A stretch of 33,612 nt of DNA from Microbacterium sp. (lineage in GTDB: Bacteria > Actinomycetota > Actinomycetes > Actinomycetales > Microbacteriaceae). The DNA lies in NCBI GenBank assembly GCA_031286555.1, contig JAITUD010000233.1:1-33612 (forward strand), given 5' to 3'. The position numbers and the translations under genes were made by a program. Positions 15,650-23,446 of the stretch are shown one piece after another (position 1 is the first letter of the stretch; the number at the start of each line of letters is the position of its first letter). Below the pieces are notes generated by a model. The model was not told the origin of the DNA. It saw only the letters and a list, made by a program, of their open reading frames with translations, and ran no database searches.

Positions 15650-16663
15650 ATGCGCCGTGTGACTCTGCAGGATGTCGCTGCTGACGCCGGTGTCTCACGG
15701 GCCGCCGCCTCCATGGTGGTGCGCGGGACGGGTCGGCTCAGTGACCAGACCCGCGAACGGGTCCGGCGCTCGATGGAGAAGCTGGGCTACATCTACAACC
15801 GAAACGCGGCCTCGCTGCGCAGCAATCGGAGCTGGACCCTCGGCTTCATCGTCACGGACTTCTCCAACCCCTATTTCTCGGCGATCGCACTCGCGTTCGA
15901 GAAGGCCGCTTCTGCTGCCGGCTACATGACGCTGATCTCCAACACCTTCGATGACCCCGGGCATCAGGACGGCTTGGTCACGACGATGCTGGAATCGCCG
16001 GTCGCGGGGCTCGCCTATGTGCCTGCCCTTGGCGCGGCCCCTGTTCACCTGCCGATCCCGACACTCGCGCTGACGCGGCCGGCGGCGGACGGTGGGCCGG
16101 CGCTCAGCAGCGATGCGTATGTCGCCGGCGAGATGGCGGCCGCGCACCTGGCGGGAGAGCACGGCTTTCGCCGGATCGCCTACCTCGGCGGTGCGGCGGC
16201 GGCGGTCCCCACTCAGGAGCGCATCGCCGGAGTGCGCGCAGCGATGGGCCGATATCCGGACGCGGAGCTCGCCGCAGTCGTGCACGGTCAGACCAGCATC
16301 GACGGTGGAGCTCGGCTGGCTGAAGAGCTGCTGCGTTCGGGCGCGGCGTTCGACGCGGTGATCTGTCACAGCGACGTGATCGCCTACGGGGTGCTTCGCG
16401 CGCTGCATGATGCCGGACTCGGGCTCGGTCGCATCGGAGTGATCGGGTTCGACAGCCTCGCCGCGTCCGAGGTGTTCATTCCGAGCATCACCTCCGTCTC
16501 CGTCGGGACGGCGGATCTGGGGCGACTGGCCGCTGAATGGCTGATCCGTGCGGTCGACGATGACGCGATCGAGGCTCCACTGCCGCTCTCCCCGCATCTG
16601 GACGTCCGCGAGTCGTGCGGGTGTGCGACGTCGCAAGAACGCTTCACGCCGATCACGGCATAG
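15650..16663 (+). CDS. LacI family transcriptional regulator
   Basis: The product has 337 aa. The helix-turn-helix is at residues 4-23 (TLQDVAADAGVSRAAASMVV), followed by the hinge (YIYNRNAASLRSNRSWTLGF). The periplasmic-binding-protein-like sensor domain includes FIVTDFSNPYFSAI, ICHSDVIAYGVLRAL and IGVIGFDSLAASE, and ends with the common VRESCGC pattern. It is placed between the PHP/sulfatase operon and the permease/SBP/sulfatase operon. Copies of one palindromic operator lie before both, so this regulator very probably controls both, repressing them until a sugar-like inducer appears. The recognition helix has Ala-Ala-Ala where many relatives have Thr-Val-Ser, so its operator is expected to differ from the common consensus. 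Confidence 0.93.
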   Translation: MRRVTLQDVAADAGVSRAAASMVVRGTGRLSDQTRERVRRSMEKLGYIYNRNAASLRSNRSWTLGFIVTDFSNPYFSAIALAFEKAASAAGYMTLISNTFDDPGHQDGLVTTMLESPVAGLAYVPALGAAPVHLPIPTLALTRPAADGGPALSSDAYVAGEMAAAHLAGEHGFRRIAYLGGAAAAVPTQERIAGVRAAMGRYPDAELAAVVHGQTSIDGGARLAEELLRSGAAFDAVICHSDVIAYGVLRALHDAGLGLGRIGVIGFDSLAASEVFIPSITSVSVGTADLGRLAAEWLIRAVDDDAIEAPLPLSPHLDVRESCGCATSQERFTPITA

Positions 16664-16768
16664 GGCCATCGCGCGATCTCGCCTCCATCGGCATCCGCCT
16701 GCTCGGCGCGCACCGGGCGCTGTGCGCACTTCGGGGTGTGTCCGGTGAACGCGTGTGTCGTCTGACGC

Positions 16769-16797
16769 TTGCATTCGGGATGCCCATGACTGATACT
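16769..16797 (+). promoter_or_regulatory. Predicted promoter of the 16880-21507 operon
   Basis: A -35 TTGCAT (16769-16774) and a -10 GATACT (16792-16797) are separated by 17 bases. The predicted transcription start, near 16804, falls just before the LacI operator copy at 16808-16826. The box scores are moderate, so this is a proposal. The rest of the 216-base gap 16664-16879 shows no gene and no clear terminator for the LacI gene. Confidence 0.5.
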
Positions 16798-16807
16798 GAT
16801 CTCCGAT

Positions 16808-16826
16808 GCTGTATCGATCTACCACG
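16808..16826. promoter_or_regulatory. LacI-type operator, copy 2
   Basis: GCTGTATCGATCTACCACG matches copy 1 (15537-15555) at 16 of 19 positions, with an identical core ATCGATCTACC. It is placed right after the predicted promoter of the permease operon, where a bound repressor would block transcription. Confidence 0.75.
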
Positions 16827-16879
16827 ATGCGGCCACACCCGAACTCGTAGTTGACGAAGCCGTGACTCGCGGAGGAACA

Positions 16880-17797
16880 ATGACGTCCAGCGCACCCCCG
16901 ATGCCTCGAAGCGCGGCCCGTTCGCGCCGTCCTCGCCGGCGAGCACTGCTTCCGGCGCTCGCCCTGGCGCCCTTCGTGCTGTTCTGCCTCGCGATGGCGG
17001 CCTATCCGTTCGCGCACGTGGTGCAGATGGCTTTCTCCGAAGTCACTCTGACGGCAGCGGGCTTCGACTTCCGGTGGACGGGATTCGCGAATCTCGCAGC
17101 GGTGTTCGCCGATCCGCTCGCCGCGCAGGCCGTGATCAACACCGTGGTGTTCACGATTCTCAGCGTCGTCGGCAGTCTGATCTGCGGGATCATCGTCGCG
17201 ATCCTCGTGGACCGTGCCATCGCTCTGCTCCCGCTGGCAAGGAACGTCATCATCTGGCCCGCGATCATCACGCCCGTGGTCGTCAGCGTGATCTGGCTGC
17301 TCATTCTCAGCCCGACCGCAGGTGGCCTGAACAAGGTGCTGGAGACGATCGGGCTTCCCGCTCAGAACTGGCTGAACTCCGGCCCCGGTGCCATGGCCAG
17401 CCTGGTCGTGGTCGACGTGTGGCATTGGTCGCCCATCGTCTTCCTGTTCGTCTACGCGGCGCTGAAGGCGCTCGACACCGAAGTCCTGGAGGCGGCCAGG
17501 GTGGACGGGGCCTCCGAGGGAACGATCGTGTTCCGGATCGTGCTGCCGCTGGTGATGCCCGCGATCGCGGCCGTCTCGCTGATCCGGATGGTGATGGGGA
17601 TCAAGGTCTTCGACGAGATGTACGTGCTGACTGCCGGTGGACCCCAGGGAGCGACCACTCTTGTCTCGCAGCGCATCCAGCTGTGGTTCTTCAAGGATCT
17701 GAACTTCGGGGAGGCGGCTGCCTTCGGGCTGCTCATCATCGTGGCTGTGGTTCTGGTGCTCACCGTTGTGCTCGTCCTTCGAGGAGCACGACGATGA
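16880..17797 (+). CDS. Carbohydrate ABC transporter permease (MalF type)
   Basis: The product has 305 aa. A basic N-terminal tail (SAARSRRPRRRALLPA) precedes six predicted membrane helices. The EAA loop is EAARVDGASEGTIVFRIVLP. The MalF-type motif is YVLTAGGPQGATTLVSQRI. The ATG at 16880 is chosen because GGAGGA (16871-16876) is directly upstream; the in-frame GTG at 16862 would include that ribosome site in the coding region. Its stop overlaps the next permease start (ATGA). It is the first gene of the operon controlled by the LacI operator at 16808-16826. Confidence 0.93.
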   Translation: MTSSAPPMPRSAARSRRPRRRALLPALALAPFVLFCLAMAAYPFAHVVQMAFSEVTLTAAGFDFRWTGFANLAAVFADPLAAQAVINTVVFTILSVVGSLICGIIVAILVDRAIALLPLARNVIIWPAIITPVVVSVIWLLILSPTAGGLNKVLETIGLPAQNWLNSGPGAMASLVVVDVWHWSPIVFLFVYAALKALDTEVLEAARVDGASEGTIVFRIVLPLVMPAIAAVSLIRMVMGIKVFDEMYVLTAGGPQGATTLVSQRIQLWFFKDLNFGEAAAFGLLIIVAVVLVLTVVLVLRGARR

Positions 17798-18642
17798 GCC
17801 CGCGGAACCGCCGGGTCCGGATGGGCGCCAGGCCGAAGATCGCAGTCGAGATCGCACTGCTGATCGTCGTGATCAGCGTGGTTCTGCCGATCGCCTGGCT
17901 GGTGCTGCTCTCGTTCCTGCCCAACAGGGCGATCACCAGCCACGACTGGATCTTCCCGTTCTGGATGGGGAACTTCACCTCGATCTTCGAGGACGGGACG
18001 TTCGCGATCCAGCTGCTGAACAGCGTCGGGATCGTGCTGGGCACTGTTGCCGTGTGCATCCTCATCGGCAGCATCAGTGGATACGCGCTGGCGCGGCTCT
18101 CGCCCCCGAGATGGATCAGCATCCCGACGCTCGCCCTCGCCGCGATCATCCCGCTGATCCCGCCGGCGACCCTCGTGCCCGGACTCTACGAGCTCCTCAA
18201 CGACGTCGGACTCCTGGGGTCCGTGACAGGTCTGATCCTCGTGAACAGCCTCTTCAACCTGCCGTTCGCGACACTGCTGATGGCGTCCTACTTCTCGGGC
18301 ATCCCCGTGCAGCTGCGCGAGGCTGCTCTGGTCGACGGAGCGAATGAAGCGGGCGTGTTCGTCCGGATCATGCTGCCGCTTGTCAGGCCCGGTCTCGCGG
18401 CGACGAGCATCTTCGTCGGGATCATGGCGTGGAACGAGTTCCTGATGGGCCTCACCCTCACCTCGGGAGGACCCACCGCACCGATCACCGTGGGCATCGC
18501 CGGGTTCGTTCAGGAGTTCGCGGTGACCTGGGGCCAGCTCGCTGCAGCCGGCACCGTGGCGGCTGTGCCCCTGATCATCCTCGCGGTCTTCGCGAACAAG
18601 CAGATCATCGCCGGGCTCACCGCCGGTGCCGTCAAAGGGTGA
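17794..18642 (+). CDS. Carbohydrate ABC transporter permease (MalG type)
   Basis: The product has 282 aa with six predicted membrane helices. The EAA loop is EAALVDGANEAGVFVRIMLP and the C-terminus IIAGLTAGAVKG is the MalG hallmark. The ATG at 17794 has GAGGAGC upstream and overlaps the stop of the MalF-type gene by 4 bases, so the pair is translationally coupled. The binding protein follows 34 bases later. No ATPase gene follows. Confidence 0.93.
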   Translation: MSPRNRRVRMGARPKIAVEIALLIVVISVVLPIAWLVLLSFLPNRAITSHDWIFPFWMGNFTSIFEDGTFAIQLLNSVGIVLGTVAVCILIGSISGYALARLSPPRWISIPTLALAAIIPLIPPATLVPGLYELLNDVGLLGSVTGLILVNSLFNLPFATLLMASYFSGIPVQLREAALVDGANEAGVFVRIMLPLVRPGLAATSIFVGIMAWNEFLMGLTLTSGGPTAPITVGIAGFVQEFAVTWGQLAAAGTVAAVPLIILAVFANKQIIAGLTAGAVKG

Positions 18643-18676
18643 GCTGCGGCGCACCCCTGAGTACAAGGAGGACATC

Positions 18677-20062
18677 ATGACTGGTTCGAATCTCTCCCGG
18701 GTCCGGCGCGGGATCCGTCCATTGGCCGTCGTAGTGGCGGTCAGCGCCGCCCTGCTCGGCGTGACCGCCTGCAGCAGCAGCAACAAGGGGGCATTGGGAG
18801 GAGGCGGAACCGACGCATCCGGGTCGGTGACGCTCGTCGTACCCACAAGCCAGGCACCCTGGAACCCGGCCTACGCGAAGCTCGTGAAGGAGTACGAGGC
18901 TGAGACCGGCAACAAGGTCGAGCTGCGACCGTTCCCCAATCCGGACGTGAAGACGCAGGAGATCAACGACATCCAGAGCCAGAAGCACACGTTCGACGTG
19001 TTCCAGGTGAACGGGGCGGATCTCGGTCAGTTCAACGAGAGCGGTCTGCTGCAGCCGCTGACGGACATCGACCCGTCCTATGAGATGGACTCGCACATCT
19101 ACAGCTTCGGCAACCTGGCGCGGTGGGACTCCGCGAAGAAGAGCTTCGCCGAGTCCGGCGAGGTGGTCGATCTGCCGTTCTCCGGCAACCTGGACATCTT
19201 CGTGTATCGCAAGGACATCTACGACAAGCTCGGGCTGGAGGTTCCCAAGACCTGGCCGGAGGTCATTGCGAACAGCGAGAAGATCGCGAAGGCGAAGGCC
19301 GCGAAGTACCCGGTCGTGTTCCGCACCCAGGGCATCCCCGGCTCCTCGGCGAACACCTTCGACTTCCAGGCTCTTCTCGGGGCGGCCGGCGGCTCCTGGT
19401 ACGCGGATCCCGGTACGGACTGGAAGCCGACGGCAGACACTGCGGCAGGCATCCAGGCGGCGACGTGGATGCGGAAACTGGCGGAGTTCGGACCCGAGGC
19501 GGTGTCGACGATGGGCCAGGCGCAGGTCATCGCCGAACTGCAGAACGGCGATGGCGCGCAGAGCTTCCTCGTCGCTGCGGCGGCGTCTCAACTGGAGGAT
19601 TCGGCGAACTCCGGACAGGCCGGCAAGTTCGGATACGCTCCGCTTCCGCTGGCCCCTGACGGCAGTGCGGCACCCGGTACCGGGATCTGGTTCCTCGGCG
19701 TTCCCGCCGGTCTTCCGAAGGAGCGTGCCAAAGCAGCGCTCGACTACATCACGTGGATGACCTCTGAAAAGGCGCAGTCGCTCTTCGCTCAGAACGGCGG
19801 CATCCCGATCCGCGACGATTTCTCGACCGACGGAGTGCCCGCACCTCAGAAGGAGGCGCTTGCCGCCTACGACGAGACCGCCAAGAAGCTTCCCGGAGCC
19901 TCCACATCGATCTGGTACCCGTTCGCGTCGGAGATGCTGAACATCACCGAGCCGGGGCTGGAGAGCATCGCCGCCGGGACGGTGACCCCCGAGGCCGGTA
20001 TGAAGCAGATGCAGGCTGCGCTGGAGGCGATGGTCACCAAGCTGGACCTCCCGCAGAAGTAG
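18677..20062 (+). CDS. Carbohydrate ABC transporter substrate-binding lipoprotein (family 1)
   Basis: The product has 461 aa. The lipoprotein signal ends VTACSSS with Cys32, and a Gly-rich linker follows (GALGGGG). Binding-protein landmarks include VELRPFPNPDVKTQEINDIQ, DVFQVNGADLGQFNESGLLQPL, GNLDIFVYRKDIYDKLGLEVPKTWPEV and TGIWFLGVPAGLPKERAKAALDYI (each shortened here to its key part). Start ATG at 18677 is 6 bases after AAGGAGG. It feeds the permease pair encoded upstream. Since a sulfatase gene follows on the same strand and the regulator also controls a second sulfatase, the ligand is likely a sulfated sugar or small sulfate ester; this is inference from context. Confidence 0.92.
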   Translation: MTGSNLSRVRRGIRPLAVVVAVSAALLGVTACSSSNKGALGGGGTDASGSVTLVVPTSQAPWNPAYAKLVKEYEAETGNKVELRPFPNPDVKTQEINDIQSQKHTFDVFQVNGADLGQFNESGLLQPLTDIDPSYEMDSHIYSFGNLARWDSAKKSFAESGEVVDLPFSGNLDIFVYRKDIYDKLGLEVPKTWPEVIANSEKIAKAKAAKYPVVFRTQGIPGSSANTFDFQALLGAAGGSWYADPGTDWKPTADTAAGIQAATWMRKLAEFGPEAVSTMGQAQVIAELQNGDGAQSFLVAAAASQLEDSANSGQAGKFGYAPLPLAPDGSAAPGTGIWFLGVPAGLPKERAKAALDYITWMTSEKAQSLFAQNGGIPIRDDFSTDGVPAPQKEALAAYDETAKKLPGASTSIWYPFASEMLNITEPGLESIAAGTVTPEAGMKQMQAALEAMVTKLDLPQK

Positions 20063-20072
20063 CCGGGGCACC

Positions 20073-20108
20073 GCGGGTCCTGCGACGACTCTTCGCCGCA
20101 GGACCCGC
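20073..20108 (+). terminator. Strong intercistronic hairpin between binding-protein and sulfatase genes
   Basis: There is a perfect 12-base-pair stem, GCGGGTCCTGCG (20073-20084) with CGCAGGACCCGC (20097-20108), and a 12-base loop, starting 10 bases after the binding-protein stop. No T-run follows. It may be a partial terminator or an RNA 3'-end stabiliser giving more binding protein than sulfatase. Confidence 0.6.
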
Positions 20109-20172
20109 GCACCCGATGCGCGCCGGAACGTGCCCGGCGATGATCGTGACGCGAAATCGAAGGACCCTTGAG

Positions 20173-21507
20173 ATGACACCGGACATCGTTCTCTTCCACT
20201 GCCATGACCTCGGGCGCTGGCTGCCGACTTACGGGATGCCCGCCGTACCGGCGCCGCAGATCTCAGCGTTCGCGGATCAGTCGGTCGTCTTCGACGACGC
20301 GCACGCGGCTGCGCCGCTGTGCTCGCCCTCACGCGGCGCGCTGTTCACCGGCATGCCGCCGTACCGCAACGGCATTCAGGGGCTTGCGCACGACGGATGG
20401 CGTTACCGGGCCGGCGTCGCCACTCTTCCTGAGCGTCTCGAGCCGCTCGGCTACCACACGGCGCTCATCGGACTTCAGCACGAGAACGTCGATCCAACGG
20501 TTCTGGGGTTCGCGGAGTACCCCGGGCAGGGTTTCCTCCCGCGCACCGCACAGGTCGTCGAGGCCGCGTCTTCGTGGTTGCAGGGACTGGTCCCCAGGGC
20601 AGAGCGGAAGCCGATCTTCCTCACCGTCGGTGTGTGGGAGGTGCATCGCCCGTGGCCGGCCCCCGATTACACCCCGGCCGACCAGGCGAGCGTGGACGTG
20701 CCCGGCTTTCTCCCTGACAACGCCGACACCCGTGCCGACATCGCCGACTTCTATGGGTCGATCGCCCAGCTGGATGCCGGGTTCTCGGCGCTGCTCGGCG
20801 CGATCTCGTCGACGATCGGCGACGAGAACACGATGATCGTCTTCACGACCGACCACGGCGCGGCGTTCCCCCGAGCGAAGAGCACTCTCTATGACGCCGG
20901 CACGGGGGTGGCGCTGATGGTGCGCCCGCCCGCCGCCTGGCAGGTCGACCCCCACCGCGTCCCCGAGCTGGTCATCCATCAGGATCTGTTGCCCACGTTC
21001 CTCGAGATAGCCGGAGACGCCGGTCCTCACGACCGCGAGCTCGAAGGGCGCAGCATCCTGCCGCTGATCACCGGCACCGACGGCGGCTCACCGACGTCGG
21101 AGCGCATGGTCTTCACCAGCAAGACCTACCACGACTCCTACGACCCGAAGCGGGCAGTCCGCACCTCCGACTACGTCTACATCCGCAACTACAGCGAGGG
21201 GCCGATGCTCGAGCTTCCGGCTGATCTCGAAGGCAGCCGCACGCGGAAGGGCCTCGGGGACGAACATCTCGCTCCCCGCTCGGAGGAGGAGCTCTATGAT
21301 CGGCGGATCGATCCGTTCGAGCTCGATGATGTCGCTGGGCAGGACGCCTATGCCGATGTCCGGGCGCGATTGGCCGAGGCGCTGCACGACCGTCTGGTCA
21401 GCATCGGCGACCCGGTCGAGTCGGAGCCGATTCCCCGCGCGCCGTGGCGCTCGCGTCACGTGGATGACCTACCGGGTCTGCCAGGCCTGTCTGGCCCCAT
21501 CGACTGA
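20173..21507 (+). CDS. Type I sulfatase (Cys-type, family S1), cytosolic
   Basis: The product has 444 aa. The formylglycine signature is CSPSR with Cys50. The N-terminal metal region reads VLFHCHDLGRWLPTYG, so the usual Asp-Asp pair is His-Asp (H11, D12), a variant I associate with a separate group of S1 sulfatases. The second metal Asp is in VFTTDHGAAFPRAKSTLYDAG. Other landmarks are VWEVHRPW and the late MVFTSKTYHDSYDPKRAVR. There is no signal peptide, so it should act on an imported compound. The start ATG at 20173 is preferred since homology begins there; a frame extension to 20116 has no support. AAGGAC lies about 10 bases upstream. It follows the binding-protein gene after a hairpin and is probably read through from the same promoter. 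Substrate unknown. Confidence 0.93.
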   Translation: MTPDIVLFHCHDLGRWLPTYGMPAVPAPQISAFADQSVVFDDAHAAAPLCSPSRGALFTGMPPYRNGIQGLAHDGWRYRAGVATLPERLEPLGYHTALIGLQHENVDPTVLGFAEYPGQGFLPRTAQVVEAASSWLQGLVPRAERKPIFLTVGVWEVHRPWPAPDYTPADQASVDVPGFLPDNADTRADIADFYGSIAQLDAGFSALLGAISSTIGDENTMIVFTTDHGAAFPRAKSTLYDAGTGVALMVRPPAAWQVDPHRVPELVIHQDLLPTFLEIAGDAGPHDRELEGRSILPLITGTDGGSPTSERMVFTSKTYHDSYDPKRAVRTSDYVYIRNYSEGPMLELPADLEGSRTRKGLGDEHLAPRSEEELYDRRIDPFELDDVAGQDAYADVRARLAEALHDRLVSIGDPVESEPIPRAPWRSRHVDDLPGLPGLSGPID

Positions 21508-21530
21508 GGCGGCGCAGGTGGAGAAGCGTT

Positions 21531-22535
21531 TCACGCAGTGATCGCGAGAGCGGCGGCGTCGATGCCGTGCTCGAGCGGAAGGTCCTCGCTGAGGCGCAGC
21601 AGCTCCCGCAACACCGAGTCTGCGAGCCGCCCGAGCTCATTGCCCTGAGAACCGGCGATGTGCGGAGTCAGCAGCGCGTTCTCCGACGAGTAGAGCGGAT
21701 GCTCCTGCTCCAGGACCCACGGCACCGTCACATCGAGGATCGCGTAGATCTCGCCGGCGATCACCCGCTCCGTCAATGCGACCTGGTCGACGATCTCGCC
21801 CCGCGCCGTGTTCACCAGGGTGGTCCCATGCCGCATGAGCCCGATCCCCCGGCGATCGATCAGATCGAGAGTCGACGGCAGCGACGGCGCGTGCACCGAG
21901 ACGACATCGCTGGTCGCGAGCAGCTCGTCGAGCTCCACCGCGACGACGCCGAGGGAAGCTGCATCCTCGACTGAGAGGTACGGGTCGTAGACCACCACCT
22001 CCATGTCGTAGCTGCGAAGCATCCCGATCACCAGACGGCCGATCTTCGAGGCACCCACGATGCCCACGCGGACGTCGTAGTTGCCCATCTCCGGGAACAC
22101 GGCATCTGCTGCGAAGCTCGTGCGCGACTCTCGATAACGGGCAGCGATGGGAAGCACCTTCTTGCCGGCCAAGACGATCATGGCGACGGTGTACTCGGCA
22201 ACCGGGACCGCGTTCGCCGCGGCAGCGGAGCTGACCTTGATGCCGCGCTCGAGGACGCCGTCGCCGATGTAGGGCTTCACGGTCCCCGCCGAATGCAGCA
22301 CCGCACGCAGCCGAGGCGCGGCGCGGACGACGTCGAGGTCCACGACCGGGGCGCCCCAGCCGGTGATGAGCACGTCCGTCTCAGCGAGCACAGCCAGAGC
22401 GGCTGGCGAGTCGAACTCCGTGAGGACGCCCGCTACATCCGCGATCTGCTCGATCCCCGCCCGTCGATCAGCGGGAAAGATCCGCGGGAGGACAGCCTCA
22501 CGCATCGCGAACGCGACTTTCAATCGTTCAATCAC
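21531..22535 (-). CDS. D-2-hydroxyacid dehydrogenase family protein, catalytic Glu missing
   Basis: The product has 334 aa, the normal length. The NAD-binding domain carries GIVGASKIGRLV (158-169), with D184 in VVYDPY. Of the catalytic triad, Arg245 (NTARGE) and His292 (LTPHIAGS) are present. The Glu normally found in the xEP motif after ALDV is replaced: the sequence reads LDVTVPWVLEQEHPLYSS, with Trp273 at that place. A nearby Glu276 or Glu278 might take over, or the activity may differ. Typical members interconvert 2-hydroxy and 2-keto acids with NAD(P)H. The GTG start overlaps the upstream permease stop by 4 bases (GTGA), so it is translationally coupled to importer E. It is convergent with the sulfatase, whose stop is 23 bases away, with no clear terminator between. 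Confidence 0.87.
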   Translation of the reverse strand: MIERLKVAFAMREAVLPRIFPADRRAGIEQIADVAGVLTEFDSPAALAVLAETDVLITGWGAPVVDLDVVRAAPRLRAVLHSAGTVKPYIGDGVLERGIKVSSAAAANAVPVAEYTVAMIVLAGKKVLPIAARYRESRTSFAADAVFPEMGNYDVRVGIVGASKIGRLVIGMLRSYDMEVVVYDPYLSVEDAASLGVVAVELDELLATSDVVSVHAPSLPSTLDLIDRRGIGLMRHGTTLVNTARGEIVDQVALTERVIAGEIYAILDVTVPWVLEQEHPLYSSENALLTPHIAGSQGNELGRLADSVLRELLRLSEDLPLEHGIDAAALAITA

Positions 22536-23446
22536 TTGACGCTCCCTGCGGACAGGCCCGCTCGCCAGAAGCGCTGCAGGAAGATGAATGCGATCAGCAG
22601 AGGCACGACGGACAGGAAGGAACCGGCGATGACCAGAGTTCCGAAATCCGGGTTCTGCTGCGCCTGGGACTGCCAGAGGAAGATGCCGACGCTCGTCGGG
22701 AAGAGCTCCCGGTTCTGCAGCATGATCAGCGGCAGCATGAAGTTGTTCCAGACGCTGACGAACTGGAAGAGGGCGATCGTGACGAAGCCGGGGGCGATCA
22801 TCGGCATCGCCACCTGGAGGAACGTGCGGATCGGCCCGGCGCCGTCGACGCGTGCCGCCTCGAGCACTTCACCGGGTACATAGCCGGCGCTGAAGATCCG
22901 GGCGAGGTAGACGCTGAACGGATTGCACAGCGAGGGGATGATCACGGCCCAGATGGTGTTGGTCATGCCGGATGCCGCCGCGAGAAGGTAGAGGGGGATG
23001 ACCGTGGCGGTGTGCGGGATCAGCACGCCGAGCAGGACGGCACCGTACAGGACGGGCTTGGCGCGGAACTGGAACTTGTCGAAGGCGTACCCTGCCATCA
23101 CCGAGATGAACCCGCCGACGACGGCACCGATGCCGGCGTACAGGATGCTGTTCAGAAGCCAGCGCAGGAAGAGGCCGTCGTCGGTGGTGATCAGGTTCGT
23201 CATGTTCGCGACGAAGGCGTCGCCGAACTGGAAGGGGTTGCCGTCGAAGAGGCCGGAGGCGGTCTTGGTCGCGGCGAACACGAGCCAGAGAAGCGGCAGC
23301 ACCATGTACGCCGAGCCGACGATGAGAAGTCCGTTGACGGACATCATCGCCGAAGGACGTGATGCCGCGTCGCGACGGGTGCGCTCGGGGCGGCGCTCGC
23401 GCGGCGGCGAGACCGGGGGAGCGGCGCGATCAAGAACGGCGGTCAT
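22532..23446 (-). CDS. Carbohydrate ABC transporter permease (MalG type)
   Basis: The product has 304 aa. A 35-residue Arg/Pro-rich cytosolic tail precedes six predicted membrane helices. The EAA loop is EAARVDGAGPIRTFLQVAMP, followed by FQFVSVWNNFMLPLI, and the protein ends FWRAGLSAGSVK. The start ATG overlaps the stop of the preceding permease by one base (TGATG). The dehydrogenase gene overlaps its end. It is one half of the channel of importer E. Confidence 0.93.
   Translation of the reverse strand: MTAVLDRAAPPVSPPRERRPERTRRDAASRPSAMMSVNGLLIVGSAYMVLPLLWLVFAATKTASGLFDGNPFQFGDAFVANMTNLITTDDGLFLRWLLNSILYAGIGAVVGGFISVMAGYAFDKFQFRAKPVLYGAVLLGVLIPHTATVIPLYLLAAASGMTNTIWAVIIPSLCNPFSVYLARIFSAGYVPGEVLEAARVDGAGPIRTFLQVAMPMIAPGFVTIALFQFVSVWNNFMLPLIMLQNRELFPTSVGIFLWQSQAQQNPDFGTLVIAGSFLSVVPLLIAFIFLQRFWRAGLSAGSVK

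Noticed and set aside
15695-17857. Long minus-strand frame of about 720 codons opposite the LacI and permease genes
   Set aside because: The opposite strand carries well-formed LacI and permease genes with motifs in order. The minus frame has no recognisable domain.
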